DNA of 64,000 nucleotides from Formivibrio citricus (GTDB lineage: Bacteria > Pseudomonadota > Gammaproteobacteria > Burkholderiales > Chitinibacteraceae). The stretch is taken from positions 1 to 64,000 of the forward strand of contig NZ_FOVE01000004.1 of assembly GCF_900115065.1 (NCBI RefSeq). The letters run 5' to 3'. Shown here in pieces: positions 17,889-32,391 of this stretch. Each line of letters starts with the position of its first letter. Within the stretch, counting starts at the first letter, position 1. The notes beneath the pieces were generated by a model. The model did no database searches, was not told the origin of the DNA, and worked only from the letters and a program-made list of their open reading frames with translations. The translations under genes were made by a program, and so were the position numbers.

Positions 17889-18205
17889 GGTAATGTCGTT
17901 CACTTAAGGATTTTCGTGCGCCTGCGGCGCAGGGTTTAGGGCCGGTTCCGCCCGGCAAACGGGAAAGGGATTTGTCTCGCCAATTCCCCTTCACCCCTAG
18001 GCGAGCCCACTCCGGCGCCCCTGCGGGGTTCCCTGCGATGCTCGCAAGACGCGGCGGCTGCGCAACTCGGCCTGCGGCCTCAAACAGTGCTCGCCGAATC
18101 CCCGCGCCCTGCTGTGCTTCTCGGCGCCTTCCAGGGCGGGGCGTGCTGCATGCAGCGCTGTTCAATAAAAATGCCGCTCACTTGGCTTAAGTGAACGGCA
18201 TTACC
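17889..18205. mobile_element. MITE-like element with 20-bp terminal repeats and 8-bp target duplication
   Basis: GGTAATGTCGTTCACTTAAG at 17889-17908 and its reverse complement at 18186-18205 match at 19 of 20 positions. The bases outside both ends are CCGGTTCC (17881-17888 and 18206-18213), a perfect 8-bp duplication. No transposase frame lies inside; the 317-bp interior is GC-rich with many small palindromes. Removing the element and one duplication restores AACGCCCCGG/CCGGGGCGTT, a terminator hairpin behind the metalloprotease gene. The element fills nearly all of the 359-bp gap between genes. Confidence 0.85.
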
Positions 18206-18231
18206 CCGGTTCCGGGGCGTTGGCTTGTCGA

Positions 18232-19722
18232 TTACTGCTGCGTTTGAGTCACTTGAGAAGCTTGGGTTTCTTGCTGCTTCTTGCGGAACTCTTCTTCCTG
18301 CCACGGCAGCGGCACCAGAATCTCGTTGAGCGTGAACTCGCCGCTTTCCAGTGTTGCCGATGCAGACAGCAGCTCACCATCGACCTTGATGAGTTTCTGG
18401 TCGGCCAGCCGCCCGATCTGGCCTTCGACGAACTGGCTCGCGAGGTAATCAAGATCCGCTCCGCTCACGCCCGATTCCGGACCGCCGAACATGGCGCGGG
18501 TCTGCCACATGACCAGCGTTTCCACGACCTTGCGCGGAATCGAGAAATCGGCTTTGGCTGAGAGCTTGTTCACGAAATCGACCGGGTTGTCGAGGTCTTT
18601 CTCCTGGAAGCCCTTCAAGCCCACACTCGCCGAGAATTTCAGCGCTCCTTCCGGCAATTGGACTTCCAGCTTGCGGATGCCAAAGCGCGGATCGTTGGTC
18701 AGGATCGGCATGCCGTGGGCTTTGGCCAGCTTGACGATCTCGGCTGTGGCTTCCTCGCGCTTGAGCGGGCGCTTTTGCAGCTTGTTGAATTCGTCGTTGA
18801 GCTTGGCAAGCGTCGGGCCATGCAGGTGCGATGCTTCGGCCTGCAACTCGGCCGGGCCGTAGGGTTTGTCGTTGAGGATGATCCTGGCCAGGCTGATCGT
18901 CGCTTCACCGTTGATGAAATCGCCCGATTCGGCAAGCTTGGTGTTGTAGGCCAGATTTTCGAGCGCGACCTTGACCGGCAGGCCGTCAGGCACATCGAGC
19001 GAGAACCCGGCAAGTTTGGCGCTGGTCGTCCCCAGCATCATACCGGCCTTGCCGCGCTGGTGATCGACATCGAGCGTCAGGCCGCTGAAGCTGAAATTGC
19101 CCTTTTCCTTGGCCGACCCGGACATTCCGGGCGCCACCGCATTGAGCTTGACGCGATTGAAATCACCGCCGTAATCCACGGTAGCCGTTAGCCCCTGCCA
19201 TTTGGCCTTGACGCCGGAAACGGCTTCTTCGTAATCGAAACCCGGCACCTTGATCTGGATAACACCATCGTCATCGAAACCGATACGGTTTTCCATTTCG
19301 ATCGGTTTTTGCGCGCCAAAGAAACGCGACAGCAACTTTTGCGTTTCCGGAGCGAACTTGAATTCGGTCTGCACCACCGCCTTGGCCGGGCGAAGACTGA
19401 ACTGGCCGATCAGCGGGAAGGGGCCATGCAGCACCTTGTTGCTGTAGGTCACTTCGAATTTCGGCAATTCCTGGCCTTCCTTCTCCAGGAACAGGCGATA
19501 CATTTCCGGGTTGACCGCCAGCGTGACCGTTTCGGAAGAACTGAACCAGCCGCGCTGGTATTCGCGCGACTTGACCACGAAATACGGCAGATCCGACAAC
19601 CATTTGTGCTGCTTGTCGAGCGTGGCTTCGACCGATTTCCCGGCATAGAAAGCGCCGCCCGCCCAGCCTGCGCAAGCGATCACCAATGCAGCGGCGCTAC
19701 CCAGAACGATCTTTTTCTTCAC
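18232..19722 (-). CDS. YdgA-like DUF945 protein
   Basis: This 496-aa protein of the YdgA/DUF945 family has an N-terminal membrane anchor or signal (MKKKIVLGSAAALVIACAGWAGGAFYAG). It continues with the family pattern QHKWLSDLPYFVVKSREYQRGWFSSSETVTLAV, which is characteristic of these periplasmic or inner-membrane-tethered proteins. The length matches E. coli YdgA (about 500 aa). The function is not established. It is transcribed in the same direction as purB, 60 bp downstream of it. Confidence 0.85.
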   Translation of the reverse strand: MKKKIVLGSAAALVIACAGWAGGAFYAGKSVEATLDKQHKWLSDLPYFVVKSREYQRGWFSSSETVTLAVNPEMYRLFLEKEGQELPKFEVTYSNKVLHGPFPLIGQFSLRPAKAVVQTEFKFAPETQKLLSRFFGAQKPIEMENRIGFDDDGVIQIKVPGFDYEEAVSGVKAKWQGLTATVDYGGDFNRVKLNAVAPGMSGSAKEKGNFSFSGLTLDVDHQRGKAGMMLGTTSAKLAGFSLDVPDGLPVKVALENLAYNTKLAESGDFINGEATISLARIILNDKPYGPAELQAEASHLHGPTLAKLNDEFNKLQKRPLKREEATAEIVKLAKAHGMPILTNDPRFGIRKLEVQLPEGALKFSASVGLKGFQEKDLDNPVDFVNKLSAKADFSIPRKVVETLVMWQTRAMFGGPESGVSGADLDYLASQFVEGQIGRLADQKLIKVDGELLSASATLESGEFTLNEILVPLPWQEEEFRKKQQETQASQVTQTQQ

Positions 19723-19782
19723 CGTTGTTTTCCTTCTTCCGGTTTCGGGTACGGCAACGGGCGCAAGAAGCGCCCGTGTCTG

Positions 19783-25244
<5,462 letters not shown>

Positions 25245-25299
25245 GAGAGCGAATCCGGAAGGGCAAGGGGAACAGAGGCATAATCATACCAAAAAGCAA

Positions 25300-25376
25300 G
25301 GAAAGCTCTGAATCAATTGCTGCGATAGTGCTATAAACTGCATCGCACTTGTTCGCCGGCAAGCTCAGAGCTTTCC
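25300..25376. repeat. nested inverted repeats upstream of purL
   Basis: GGAAAGCTCTGA at 25300-25311 pairs perfectly with TCAGAGCTTTCC at 25365-25376. Inside the loop, TGCGAT (25321-25326) pairs with ATCGCA (25342-25347). The structure lies 56 bp before the purL start, so it could fold in the purL leader RNA or simply sit between the two minus-strand genes purL and comEA-like. No known riboswitch pattern was recognised. Confidence 0.45.
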
Positions 25377-25416
25377 CGCCCCCCTATGCAAGGCTGCGTT
25401 TCATTGAGCCGCAGGC

Positions 25417-25905
25417 TTACTTGCCACCGCGCCCGCCCCCCCCTCCGCCCGATCCGCCGCCGTGCCCGTTGCTGTTACCTCCGCGGCTGCTGCTATTGCC
25501 TTTGCCTCCATCACCCTTGCCATCATCGCCTTCCGCCGATTTTTTCTGAGATCTTTCCCGGCTCTGGGTCGTTGCCTGAGTGGTATCGGCTTTCTTGGCA
25601 GGAATCGCGGCCCGAACACCAGGAATCGCAGGTGCAGTGCCGGAGCGGGTCGTCACCGCCCGGCCAGCAATGGTCAAGGATGCCCGGTTCTGGTTGAGCA
25701 TTCCCTGTGTTACACCGGGAACCCTGCCAAGCACATCAGCCGAAGACTTGAAAGGACCATCTTTGGTACGAGCGGCCACAACAGCCTCTGCCTTGGCAGG
25801 CGTAAATCCCTTGAGCGCCGCGATCTGCTCGGCCGTGGCAGTATTGAGATCCAAAGCCCATGCCGGCATTGCGCCGAGCATGGCAAGTGCAAGCAACTTT
25901 TTCAT
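25417..25905 (-). CDS. secreted helix-hairpin-helix protein, ComEA-like, with Gly-rich tail
   Basis: The 162-aa product has a signal peptide (cleavage after PAWA, about residue 16). It then has a tandem helix-hairpin-helix DNA-binding domain (LDLNTATAEQIAALKGFTPAKAEAVVAAR, then FKSSADVLGRVPGVTQGML). That is the fold of the periplasmic DNA receptor ComEA. The last 45 residues are low-complexity Gly/Ser/Lys/Asn and would be disordered. ATG 25905 is chosen because AGGAG lies just upstream and it gives the signal peptide; the longer frame to 26034 is not needed. A DNA-uptake role is inferred from the domain only. Confidence 0.8.
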   Translation of the reverse strand: MKKLLALAMLGAMPAWALDLNTATAEQIAALKGFTPAKAEAVVAARTKDGPFKSSADVLGRVPGVTQGMLNQNRASLTIAGRAVTTRSGTAPAIPGVRAAIPAKKADTTQATTQSRERSQKKSAEGDDGKGDGGKGNSSSRGGNSNGHGGGSGGGGGGRGGK

Positions 25906-26075
25906 GGCGAACTCCTTTCCTGCTTTTGTCCAGACAGCACCCCTGTCGCAAACCATCGCGAAAAACAATCTGTTCACGCCGCTTGCAAACAGATTCTTAC
26001 AGACTATATTTATAGGCTCCGCTATTATTTGCATCTACCCGAAGCCGGACAAACGGCGCATAAACAGGAACACTC

Positions 26076-27041
26076 ATGCCCGATCTGCTTATCCCGCCAC
26101 AATTCGGCCGCCGTCGCTATCTTTCCTGGAACGACCTGCAGCAAAAGAAATATGGCGGCCGGGTGCAAAAAGTCTCGGTATCGGCTGGCTTCAATTGCCC
26201 CAACCGCGACGGCAGCAAAGGCATCGGCGGCTGCACCTTCTGCAACAACGCCGGGTTTACGCCGTCCTACCTGCGCGACCACAGCGAAATCACCGCGCAA
26301 CTCGAAACCGGCCTCAATTTCCTGGCGCAACGCTATCCGGAAACCACGCATTTCGTGGCCTATTTCCAGGCCTACAGCAACACTTATGGCGAATTCGAGC
26401 GGCTGCGCACGGCCTACGAAACGGCTTTGGCCTATCCGCGCATCGACGGCCTCGTCATCGGCACCCGTCCGGACTGTGTATCAGACGAAGTGCTCGACTA
26501 CCTGGCTGAACTGGCCCAAACCCGCATCGTCGAACTTGAGCTGGGCATCGAATCCTGCGACGACACCACGCTGGAACGCGTCAACCGCGGTCATGACTTC
26601 GCGGCCACCATCGACGCCATACAGCGCGCAGCAGCTCGCGGCCTGCCGGTGACCGGCCACCTGATATTCGGGCTCCCCGGAGAATCGCGCGAATCAATGC
26701 TGACCGGTGCCGAAAAGCTTTCCGCGCTGCCGTTATCCTCACTCAAGTTTCACCAGCTCCAGATCATCAAGGGAACCCAACTCGCCAACGAATGGCGGCG
26801 CGACCCCGCCAGCGTTCCGCTGCTGTCCGTCAACGAATATCTGAACCTGCTGGCCGACTTTCTGGAGCGACTTTCTCCGGACATCGCGATCCAGCGCGTT
26901 GGCAGCGAAGTTCCGCCTTCGCACAAGCTCGCACCGGAATGGAGCATCCGCCTGTCCGAACTCGCGCCCCGGCTGGATACCCTGCTCTCGGTGAGAAATT
27001 CATGGCAGGGCCGTCTTTACAAGGCGGAACAAAATCGGTAG
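26076..27041 (+). CDS. radical SAM protein, YhcC/TIGR01212 family
   Basis: This 321-aa protein has a radical-SAM cluster site with Cys41, Cys53 and Cys56 (CPNRDGSKGIGGCTFC), the wide spacing typical of the YhcC family, rather than the common CxxxCxxC. Further family motifs are HFVAYFQAYSNTYG, ELELGIESCDDTTLERVNRGH and GHLIFGLPGESRESML. The reaction is not settled for this family. It precedes the tRNA-Leu gene. Confidence 0.9.
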   Translation: MPDLLIPPQFGRRRYLSWNDLQQKKYGGRVQKVSVSAGFNCPNRDGSKGIGGCTFCNNAGFTPSYLRDHSEITAQLETGLNFLAQRYPETTHFVAYFQAYSNTYGEFERLRTAYETALAYPRIDGLVIGTRPDCVSDEVLDYLAELAQTRIVELELGIESCDDTTLERVNRGHDFAATIDAIQRAAARGLPVTGHLIFGLPGESRESMLTGAEKLSALPLSSLKFHQLQIIKGTQLANEWRRDPASVPLLSVNEYLNLLADFLERLSPDIAIQRVGSEVPPSHKLAPEWSIRLSELAPRLDTLLSVRNSWQGRLYKAEQNR

Positions 27042-27088
27042 TATTCGCCCTCCTCTGTCGGGTTCCACGAATCCGGCATGCAATACCT

Positions 27089-27174
27089 GCCGACATGGTG
27101 AAATTGGTAGACACGCTATCTTGAGGGGGTAGTGGCCACAGGCTGTGTGAGTTCGAGTCTCACTGTCGGCACCA
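27089..27174 (+). tRNA. tRNA-Leu (anticodon GAG)
   Basis: The sequence folds as a type II tRNA with a 7-bp acceptor stem (GCCGACA with TGTCGGC). It has a D-arm with GGTGAAATTGGTAGACACG, an anticodon stem CTATC/GGTAG around the loop TTGAGGG, a variable arm GTGGCCACAGGCTGTGT and a T-arm with GTTCGAGTC. The anticodon is GAG, reading CUC/CUU. The 3' ACCA end is encoded. Confidence 0.95.
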
Positions 27175-27180
27175 ATTCAA

Positions 27181-27214
27181 GCAAAAAGCCCGTTCCTGCG
27201 AACGGGCTTTTTGC
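27181..27214. terminator. bidirectional terminator between tRNA-Leu and garR
   Basis: A perfect 15-bp stem GCAAAAAGCCCGTTC with a 4-nt loop has an A-run on one side and a T-run on the other. It can therefore terminate both the tRNA transcript and the converging garR gene. Confidence 0.9.
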
Positions 27215-27222
27215 TTTCCGGC

Positions 27223-28104
27223 TTACTCCGAATCCACTCCACTCATTCGTTCCAGCAACTGCAGCATTGCCACCGAATCGCGTTCGCCATCGCCCCCGCC
27301 CACCAGCGCATTGAACATCTGAGCCGTGATGGCTGCCACAGGCGACATCACACCCAGCCTGTGTGCCTCGTCAAGCACGATCTTCAAATCCTTGCGATGC
27401 ATCCAGGCTTTGAATCCAGGATTGAAGTTGCGTTCCAGCATGCGCTGGCCGTGGTTTTCCAGCACCCGGCTGTGGGCCGATCCCCCGAGCATGGCTTCGC
27501 GCACCTTGGCCGGCTCGACGCCACTCGCTCGCGCGAAATTAAGCGCTTCGGCCACCATCAGCACGCCTGCACCTGTCAGGATCTGGTTGCAGGCTTTGGC
27601 AACCTGCCCTGCTCCGTTTGCGCCGACATGGGTCACCTTTTTGCCCAGGCACTGCAAAACCGGCAGAGCCTTGTCGAAAGCAGCCTGACTGCCTCCGGCC
27701 ATGATCGTGAGCGCGGCATTGATCGCCCCCGTTTCGCCCCCCGAAACCGGCGCATCGAGCATCTCGACACCGTATTCTTCCAGTCGCAACGCGATGCGGC
27801 GCGCGGCACTGGGTGCAATCGTACTCATATCGATGAACAGCAAGCCCGGTCTGGCACCCTCGACCACACCGCGCTCGCCCAGCGCCACCTGCTCGACATC
27901 GGGCGCATCGGCCACCATGCTGATGACGATCTCGCAGGAAGCAGCAACCTCGGCGGCACTACCGCAGCCGATGGCGCCTGCTTCGATCAGAGGCGTCATC
28001 GATTCCGCGCGCCGCGACCAGACATGCACGCGATAACCGCCGCGCAAAAGATTGAGCACCATGGGGCGCCCCATGATGCCAAGTCCGACAAAGCCGATTT
28101 GCAT
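27223..28104 (-). CDS. garR: 2-hydroxy-3-oxopropionate reductase (tartronate semialdehyde reductase)
   Basis: This 293-aa enzyme of the beta-hydroxyacid dehydrogenase family reduces tartronate semialdehyde to D-glycerate with NAD(P)H. The N-terminal Rossmann motif is GFVGLGIMGRPMVLNLLRGG. The substrate signature is FIDMSTIAPSAAR then DAPVSGGETGA (residues 116-126). The catalytic lysine lies in GQVAKACNQILTG. It would act downstream of gudD in glucarate breakdown, or in glyoxylate/glycolate salvage, although it is 12 kb away and not co-transcribed. HIBADH-type relatives are similar, so the exact substrate carries some doubt. Confidence 0.85.
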   Translation of the reverse strand: MQIGFVGLGIMGRPMVLNLLRGGYRVHVWSRRAESMTPLIEAGAIGCGSAAEVAASCEIVISMVADAPDVEQVALGERGVVEGARPGLLFIDMSTIAPSAARRIALRLEEYGVEMLDAPVSGGETGAINAALTIMAGGSQAAFDKALPVLQCLGKKVTHVGANGAGQVAKACNQILTGAGVLMVAEALNFARASGVEPAKVREAMLGGSAHSRVLENHGQRMLERNFNPGFKAWMHRKDLKIVLDEAHRLGVMSPVAAITAQMFNALVGGGDGERDSVAMLQLLERMSGVDSE

Positions 28105-28130
28105 GGGACGCTCCCTCAGAGAATGGAAAT

Positions 28131-29387
28131 TTACTTTCTGGTCAAAGCCGCCGCAAAGAACCCATCAGTGCCATGCTTTTGCGGCAGCAGCTTCAGATAC
28201 GGGCCATCGAGTTGGCCGGCAATACCTTCCGGCAGCAATTCGCGTGCATCGCACAGGCTGAATTCCGGATTGGCTGCGAGAAAAGCTTCGACGATGGTCT
28301 CGTTTTCCGCGCGCAGCAGGCTGCAGGTCGCGTAAACCAGTCGGCCACCCGACTTGGTGAGACGCGCCGCCGAAGCCAGGATGCTGGCCTGTTTTGCGTT
28401 GAGTTCGGCCACGCTCTCGGGCGTCTGGCGGTATTTCAGGTCCGGATTGCGGCGCAGGGTGCCCAAGCCGGAACATGGCGCATCGACCAACACCACGTCC
28501 ATCTTGCCCGCCAGGCGCTTGATCTTCTGGTCGGATTCCGAAGCGATTAGTTGCGGCTGGACGTTGGAAAGACCGGAGCGCGCGAGCCGCGGCTTGAGGT
28601 TGGCGAGGCGTTTTTCCGAAACGTCGAACGCATACAAGCGCCCGGTCGATTGCATCATGGCGCCGAGCAGCAGCGTCTTGCCGCCCGCTCCCGCGCAGAA
28701 ATCGGCGACCATCTGGCCGCGTTTGGCGCCGGTCAAGAGTCCCAGCAACTGGCTACCCTCGTCCTGCACTTCGACCAAACCCTCTTCGAACACCTTGGTC
28801 TTGTTGATCGGCGGCTTGCCGACCACGCGCAGACCGAACGGCGACAGCGGCGTCGGCGCGGCTTCGATGCCGGCGCCGGAAAGACGGTCGATGATTTCCT
28901 CGCGGTTCTTCGCCTTGAGCGCGTTCACGCGCAAGTCGAGCGGCGCGGATTGCAACAGGCCGATGCCCAGCGCCAGCACCTCTTCCTCGGTCTGCCCCGC
29001 CTCCAGCAGCGCATCGACCATCCATTGCGGCAAGCTGGCGCGCACAGCGAGCGGCGCATCCTTGAGCGATTTGGCCTTGAGTCCACCGGCATACTTGCGG
29101 TCGTCGTCGCTGAAAACCGATGACAACTCGCGCACGTTGAGGCGTTCGATCCCGGTAAACCAAGCCAGCAGCACCTGGCGCGGCGTAGGCATGCCCCCCA
29201 CCAGCCACTCGATCTGCGGCAGGTGACGCAGGATGCCGAACACCGTCTCGGCGATCACATGCCGGTCATGGCTACCCAGCTTGCGGTTGTCGCGAAAATG
29301 GCGCGAGAGCACGGCATCGGCCGGGCCGGTAAAGCCCAGCGCTGTCGCCAATACATCGAGAATTGCGGAAAACTGCGTTTGATTCAT
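28131..29387 (-). CDS. RsmB-like rRNA cytosine-C5 methyltransferase
   Basis: This 418-aa SAM-dependent m5C RNA methyltransferase is of the RsmB/NOP2 family. The SAM site is VADFCAGAGGKTLLLGAMM. The two catalytic-loop cysteines are in DAPCSGLGTLRRNPDLKY and RLVYATCSLLRAENE. The start ATG 29387 (MNQTQFSAILDVLATAL) has AGGAAAC upstream; the frame runs open further, without need. The family acts on 16S rRNA, but members of this betaproteobacterial branch are often annotated only as RsmB-like, so the exact position is open. It is 85 bp downstream of the DUF3108 gene on the same strand. Confidence 0.88.
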   Translation of the reverse strand: MNQTQFSAILDVLATALGFTGPADAVLSRHFRDNRKLGSHDRHVIAETVFGILRHLPQIEWLVGGMPTPRQVLLAWFTGIERLNVRELSSVFSDDDRKYAGGLKAKSLKDAPLAVRASLPQWMVDALLEAGQTEEEVLALGIGLLQSAPLDLRVNALKAKNREEIIDRLSGAGIEAAPTPLSPFGLRVVGKPPINKTKVFEEGLVEVQDEGSQLLGLLTGAKRGQMVADFCAGAGGKTLLLGAMMQSTGRLYAFDVSEKRLANLKPRLARSGLSNVQPQLIASESDQKIKRLAGKMDVVLVDAPCSGLGTLRRNPDLKYRQTPESVAELNAKQASILASAARLTKSGGRLVYATCSLLRAENETIVEAFLAANPEFSLCDARELLPEGIAGQLDGPYLKLLPQKHGTDGFFAAALTRK

Positions 29388-29472
29388 TGTTGTTTCCTGA
29401 TAAAACCAGGTTCTACTGGTGTTGAATCCGGATTGGCCATCAGTCAGTCCGATGGACAATCCAGGTTGAATT

Positions 29473-30606
29473 CTATCTGCCGCCGCCTCGGCGCGGTGGC
29501 GATTTGGCCACCGGAGGCTCCCATTCCAACAGCGTTTTGCCGTCCGCGATCACCTCGTTCGCCCAGATATCGAGCGTCAACTCGTTGCCCAGCACGATGG
29601 TGATCCGGACCGGAATATTGTGCCACTCCGGCGCGAGCCAGAAATCCACCTTCCGGTCATCCCATGCGCCGCGCAGCAGCAACGCATCCACTTCCTTCTT
29701 GCCCAAGCGCAACTTAGCTTCGCCTGCGACCTTGAGCTGCACATTCTCATATTTGCGCCGGCCGGAAAACATGGAGAACCTGTACTCGGGCTTGCTGCTA
29801 CCGACCAAGCCAATATGGAAGGCTGCCGAGAATATATCCTGGTCGCCCGGCGCGAGTTTTTCACTCTTGCGGCTTCCCGGCTCGCCGACTTCGGCGATTC
29901 GCTTCTGCCAGTCGAAATCAACCTGGTAGAACGGCTCGGGCTTGTTGTTGCGATATTCGACAAAACGCTCCGGGGTCACACCATTCCGCCCCACCCTGCC
30001 ACTACTGACGAAAGTACGGGAAATACCGAGAAAACCGCCTTCCAGCCGCAGATCGTAACGTCCCTGCGACACCTTCCAGCTCATGCGAGCCGGAACCGGG
30101 AGGAATTCCCAGATGTAGGTCATCTTCAGCTCCCGAGGGAACCGTTCCAGCGCCTGCACCGGCTGGCTATCCACCTGAGACGCCCTTGCCGGAGCCTGCA
30201 CCGGCGCACTCGCGGCGGCCACGACAGCCTTGCCGGCTACCGCCGACGCTACCACCGGCACAACCCTGCTCGCAGCTATCGCAGCAGGTTTGCGTGGTTT
30301 TCTTGCCTCTGTTGGACGCGGCGCGGGCCGGGACTCGATCACGGGCTTGGCCGGCCGGCGCAGAAACACGTCCAGCGTATCCGGCGGCCTTGTCCCGCCT
30401 TTCGCCGTCGCGGCATCCTCTTCCAGCGAATGCGCCTTGAGTTCGCGGCTCGGCTGGCGCAGTTCGGCCTGCGAAAACTCGGGGCGCGTCAGCCAGGCGT
30501 AGATATCCTCTCCGCCAATCCCCAGCACATGCAGCAACAGAGAAAGAAGGAATGCGCCCAGCAAACTGCGGCGAAGCCAAGAGCATCGGCGCATGGCAGT
30601 CTTCAA
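29473..30606 (-). CDS. DUF3108 envelope protein
   Basis: This 377-aa protein has an N-terminal transmembrane anchor (SLLGAFLLSLLLHVLGI) and a proline/alanine-rich linker (about residues 60-150). The C-terminal DUF3108 domain (about 160-365) includes MTYIWEFLPVPARMSWKVSQGRYDL and WLAPEWHNIPVRITIVLG. Its function is unknown; the domain is predicted to be periplasmic and beta-rich. Its start overlaps the purN stop by four bases, a conserved betaproteobacterial arrangement, so it is translationally tied to purine genes without an evident functional link. Confidence 0.85.
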   Translation of the reverse strand: MKTAMRRCSWLRRSLLGAFLLSLLLHVLGIGGEDIYAWLTRPEFSQAELRQPSRELKAHSLEEDAATAKGGTRPPDTLDVFLRRPAKPVIESRPAPRPTEARKPRKPAAIAASRVVPVVASAVAGKAVVAAASAPVQAPARASQVDSQPVQALERFPRELKMTYIWEFLPVPARMSWKVSQGRYDLRLEGGFLGISRTFVSSGRVGRNGVTPERFVEYRNNKPEPFYQVDFDWQKRIAEVGEPGSRKSEKLAPGDQDIFSAAFHIGLVGSSKPEYRFSMFSGRRKYENVQLKVAGEAKLRLGKKEVDALLLRGAWDDRKVDFWLAPEWHNIPVRITIVLGNELTLDIWANEVIADGKTLLEWEPPVAKSPPRRGGGR

Positions 30607-31196
30607 TCCAGAAAGACCCGGTTCGCTTCGACGCGAAGCCTGCCTTCGACAAACCAGCGAACGGCTTGCGGGTAGAGGCGATGCTCTTCTGCCAGCACGC
30701 GGGCCGACAGCGTTTGTGGGGTGTCGTCGTCCAGCACCGGCACGGCAGCTTGGGCAACGATGGGGCCATGGTCGAGTTCGGGCGTGACGAAATGCACGGT
30801 ACAGCCGGCCAGTTTCACGCCAGCTTCAATGGCCCGCGCATGCGTATTGACCCCGGTAAACGCCGGAAGCAGCGAGGGATGGACATTCAGCATGCGCCCG
30901 GCATAGCGTTCGACAAATCCGGTCGTGAGAATCCGCATGAATCCGGCCAGCACAACGAGATCGGGCGCATGGCGGTCGATCACCTGCGCCAGCGCGGCGT
31001 CGAAAGCCTCGCGGTCGGCGTACTGCTTGTGATCGACGACCTCGGTGAAAATACCCTGCTCGCGCGCCCACACCAGCCCAGGCGCATCGGCCCGGTTGGA
31101 AATGACAGCGACCACACGCGAATCGGGAAGTCCGGCTTCGACGATCGCCCGCATGTTACTGCCACGGCCGGAAATCAGGATGACGATGTTTTTCAT
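30603..31196 (-). CDS. purN: phosphoribosylglycinamide formyltransferase
   Basis: PurN transfers a formyl group from 10-formyl-THF to GAR. The start is ATG 31196 (MKNIVILISGRGSNMRAIVEA), giving 197 aa; a frame extending to 31277 runs into the purM gap and is ignored. The folate-site motif LVVLAGFMRILTTGFVERYAGRMLNVHPSLLPAFTG carries the catalytic Asn-His pair. HFVTPELDHGPIVAQAAVPV holds the catalytic Asp. It follows purM on the same strand. Confidence 0.96.
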   Translation of the reverse strand: MKNIVILISGRGSNMRAIVEAGLPDSRVVAVISNRADAPGLVWAREQGIFTEVVDHKQYADREAFDAALAQVIDRHAPDLVVLAGFMRILTTGFVERYAGRMLNVHPSLLPAFTGVNTHARAIEAGVKLAGCTVHFVTPELDHGPIVAQAAVPVLDDDTPQTLSARVLAEEHRLYPQAVRWFVEGRLRVEANRVFLD

Positions 31197-31204
31197 TTTT
31201 CCAG

Positions 31205-31268
31205 TGAAGAGGGAAGGGAAAAGGGGGAAGAGTAAAACCACCCTTCTCCCTTCGCCCTTCCCCCTTCT
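31205..31268. repeat. purine/pyrimidine inverted repeat between purM and purN
   Basis: A G/A-rich run (31209-31230) is followed by a C/T-rich run (31242-31268) that can pair with it imperfectly. It fills the 77-bp space between purM and purN and could weaken read-through or stabilise the mRNA. No T-run follows in the gene direction. Confidence 0.4.
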
Positions 31269-31273
31269 CAGAA

Positions 31274-32311
31274 TCAAGCGACTTGCGTCTGGTGCTCGTC
31301 ACCCACCCGTGCGCGGATTGCGCCGATGGTGAAGACCTTCTCGCCTTCGGCGGTCAGCAGTGCGGCGGCTTGTTCTGCATATTCGGCAGCCACGATCACC
31401 ACCATGCCGATACCGCAGTTGAAGGTGCGATACATTTCGTTTTGCGCCACGCCACCCTTTTCCTGCAGCCACTGGAACAACTTGGGCATGCTCCAGCTCT
31501 TGGCGTCGATCTGGGCTACGGTGTTTTCCGGCAGCACGCGCGGCACGTTTTCGGTGATGCCACCGCCGGTGATGTGGGCCATGCCCTTGACCGGCAGGGT
31601 TTGCATGAGTTTCAGGAGCGGTTTTACATAAATACGGGTCGGCGCCATGATCGCGTCAGCCAGCGTCTTGTCGCCCTCGAACGTGGCATTCAGGTCGGGC
31701 TTGGCGACCTCGATGATCTTGCGTACCAGCGAATAGCCGTTGGAATGTGCGCCGTTCGAAGCCAGCCCCAGCACCACGTCGCCGGCCGCAATGGTCTTGC
31801 CGGTGATGACCTGTGACTTTTCCACGACACCAACGGCAAAACCGGCCAGATCGTATTCACCGACCGGGTACATGCCCGGCATCTCGGCGGTTTCTCCGCC
31901 GATCAGCGCGCAACCGGCCTGCTCGCAGCCATAGGCAACGCCCTTGATCACCTCGGTCGCGGACGGAACGTCGAGCTTGCCGCAAGCAAAGTAATCGAGG
32001 AAGAACAGCGGTTCGGCGCCCTGCACCAGAATGTCGTTCACGCTCATTGCCACGAGGTCGATGCCGACCGTGTCATGGCGCTTGAGTTCAAAAGCAAGCT
32101 TGAGCTTGGTGCCCACGCCGTCGGTACCGGAAACCAGAACCGGTTCTTTGTATTTCTTGGAGATTTCCACCAACGCACCGAAACCGCCAAGATCGCCCAG
32201 CACTTCCGGGCGCATGGTGCGCTTGGCAAACGGTTTGATGTTTTCAACCAGTTGGTCTCCGGCGTCGATATCGACGCCAGCATCGCGGTAGGAGAGGCTC
32301 GGGGCGGTCAT
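31274..32311 (-). CDS. purM: phosphoribosylformylglycinamidine cyclo-ligase (AIR synthetase)
   Basis: PurM closes FGAM to aminoimidazole ribotide using ATP. The 345-aa length is standard. Family landmarks are [21 protein letters not shown] at the N-terminus, [42 protein letters not shown] and [16 protein letters not shown]. It is transcribed divergently from perM and upstream of purN, forming purMN with the DUF3108 gene and rsmB-like gene behind. Confidence 0.97.
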   Translation of the reverse strand: MTAPSLSYRDAGVDIDAGDQLVENIKPFAKRTMRPEVLGDLGGFGALVEISKKYKEPVLVSGTDGVGTKLKLAFELKRHDTVGIDLVAMSVNDILVQGAEPLFFLDYFACGKLDVPSATEVIKGVAYGCEQAGCALIGGETAEMPGMYPVGEYDLAGFAVGVVEKSQVITGKTIAAGDVVLGLASNGAHSNGYSLVRKIIEVAKPDLNATFEGDKTLADAIMAPTRIYVKPLLKLMQTLPVKGMAHITGGGITENVPRVLPENTVAQIDAKSWSMPKLFQWLQEKGGVAQNEMYRTFNCGIGMVVIVAAEYAEQAAALLTAEGEKVFTIGAIRARVGDEHQTQVA

Positions 32312-32391
32312 GTCATTTCCTCGTGCAGGTTTGCCGGATGCGCTAGAATCTACGCATTCCCTGAAAACGCGCGATTTTACCCGATCCCGTC

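Noticed and set aside
17860-18165. 101-codon minus-strand frame inside the MITE
   Set aside because: It lies within the repeat element, ends and starts arbitrarily and shows no transposase motif.
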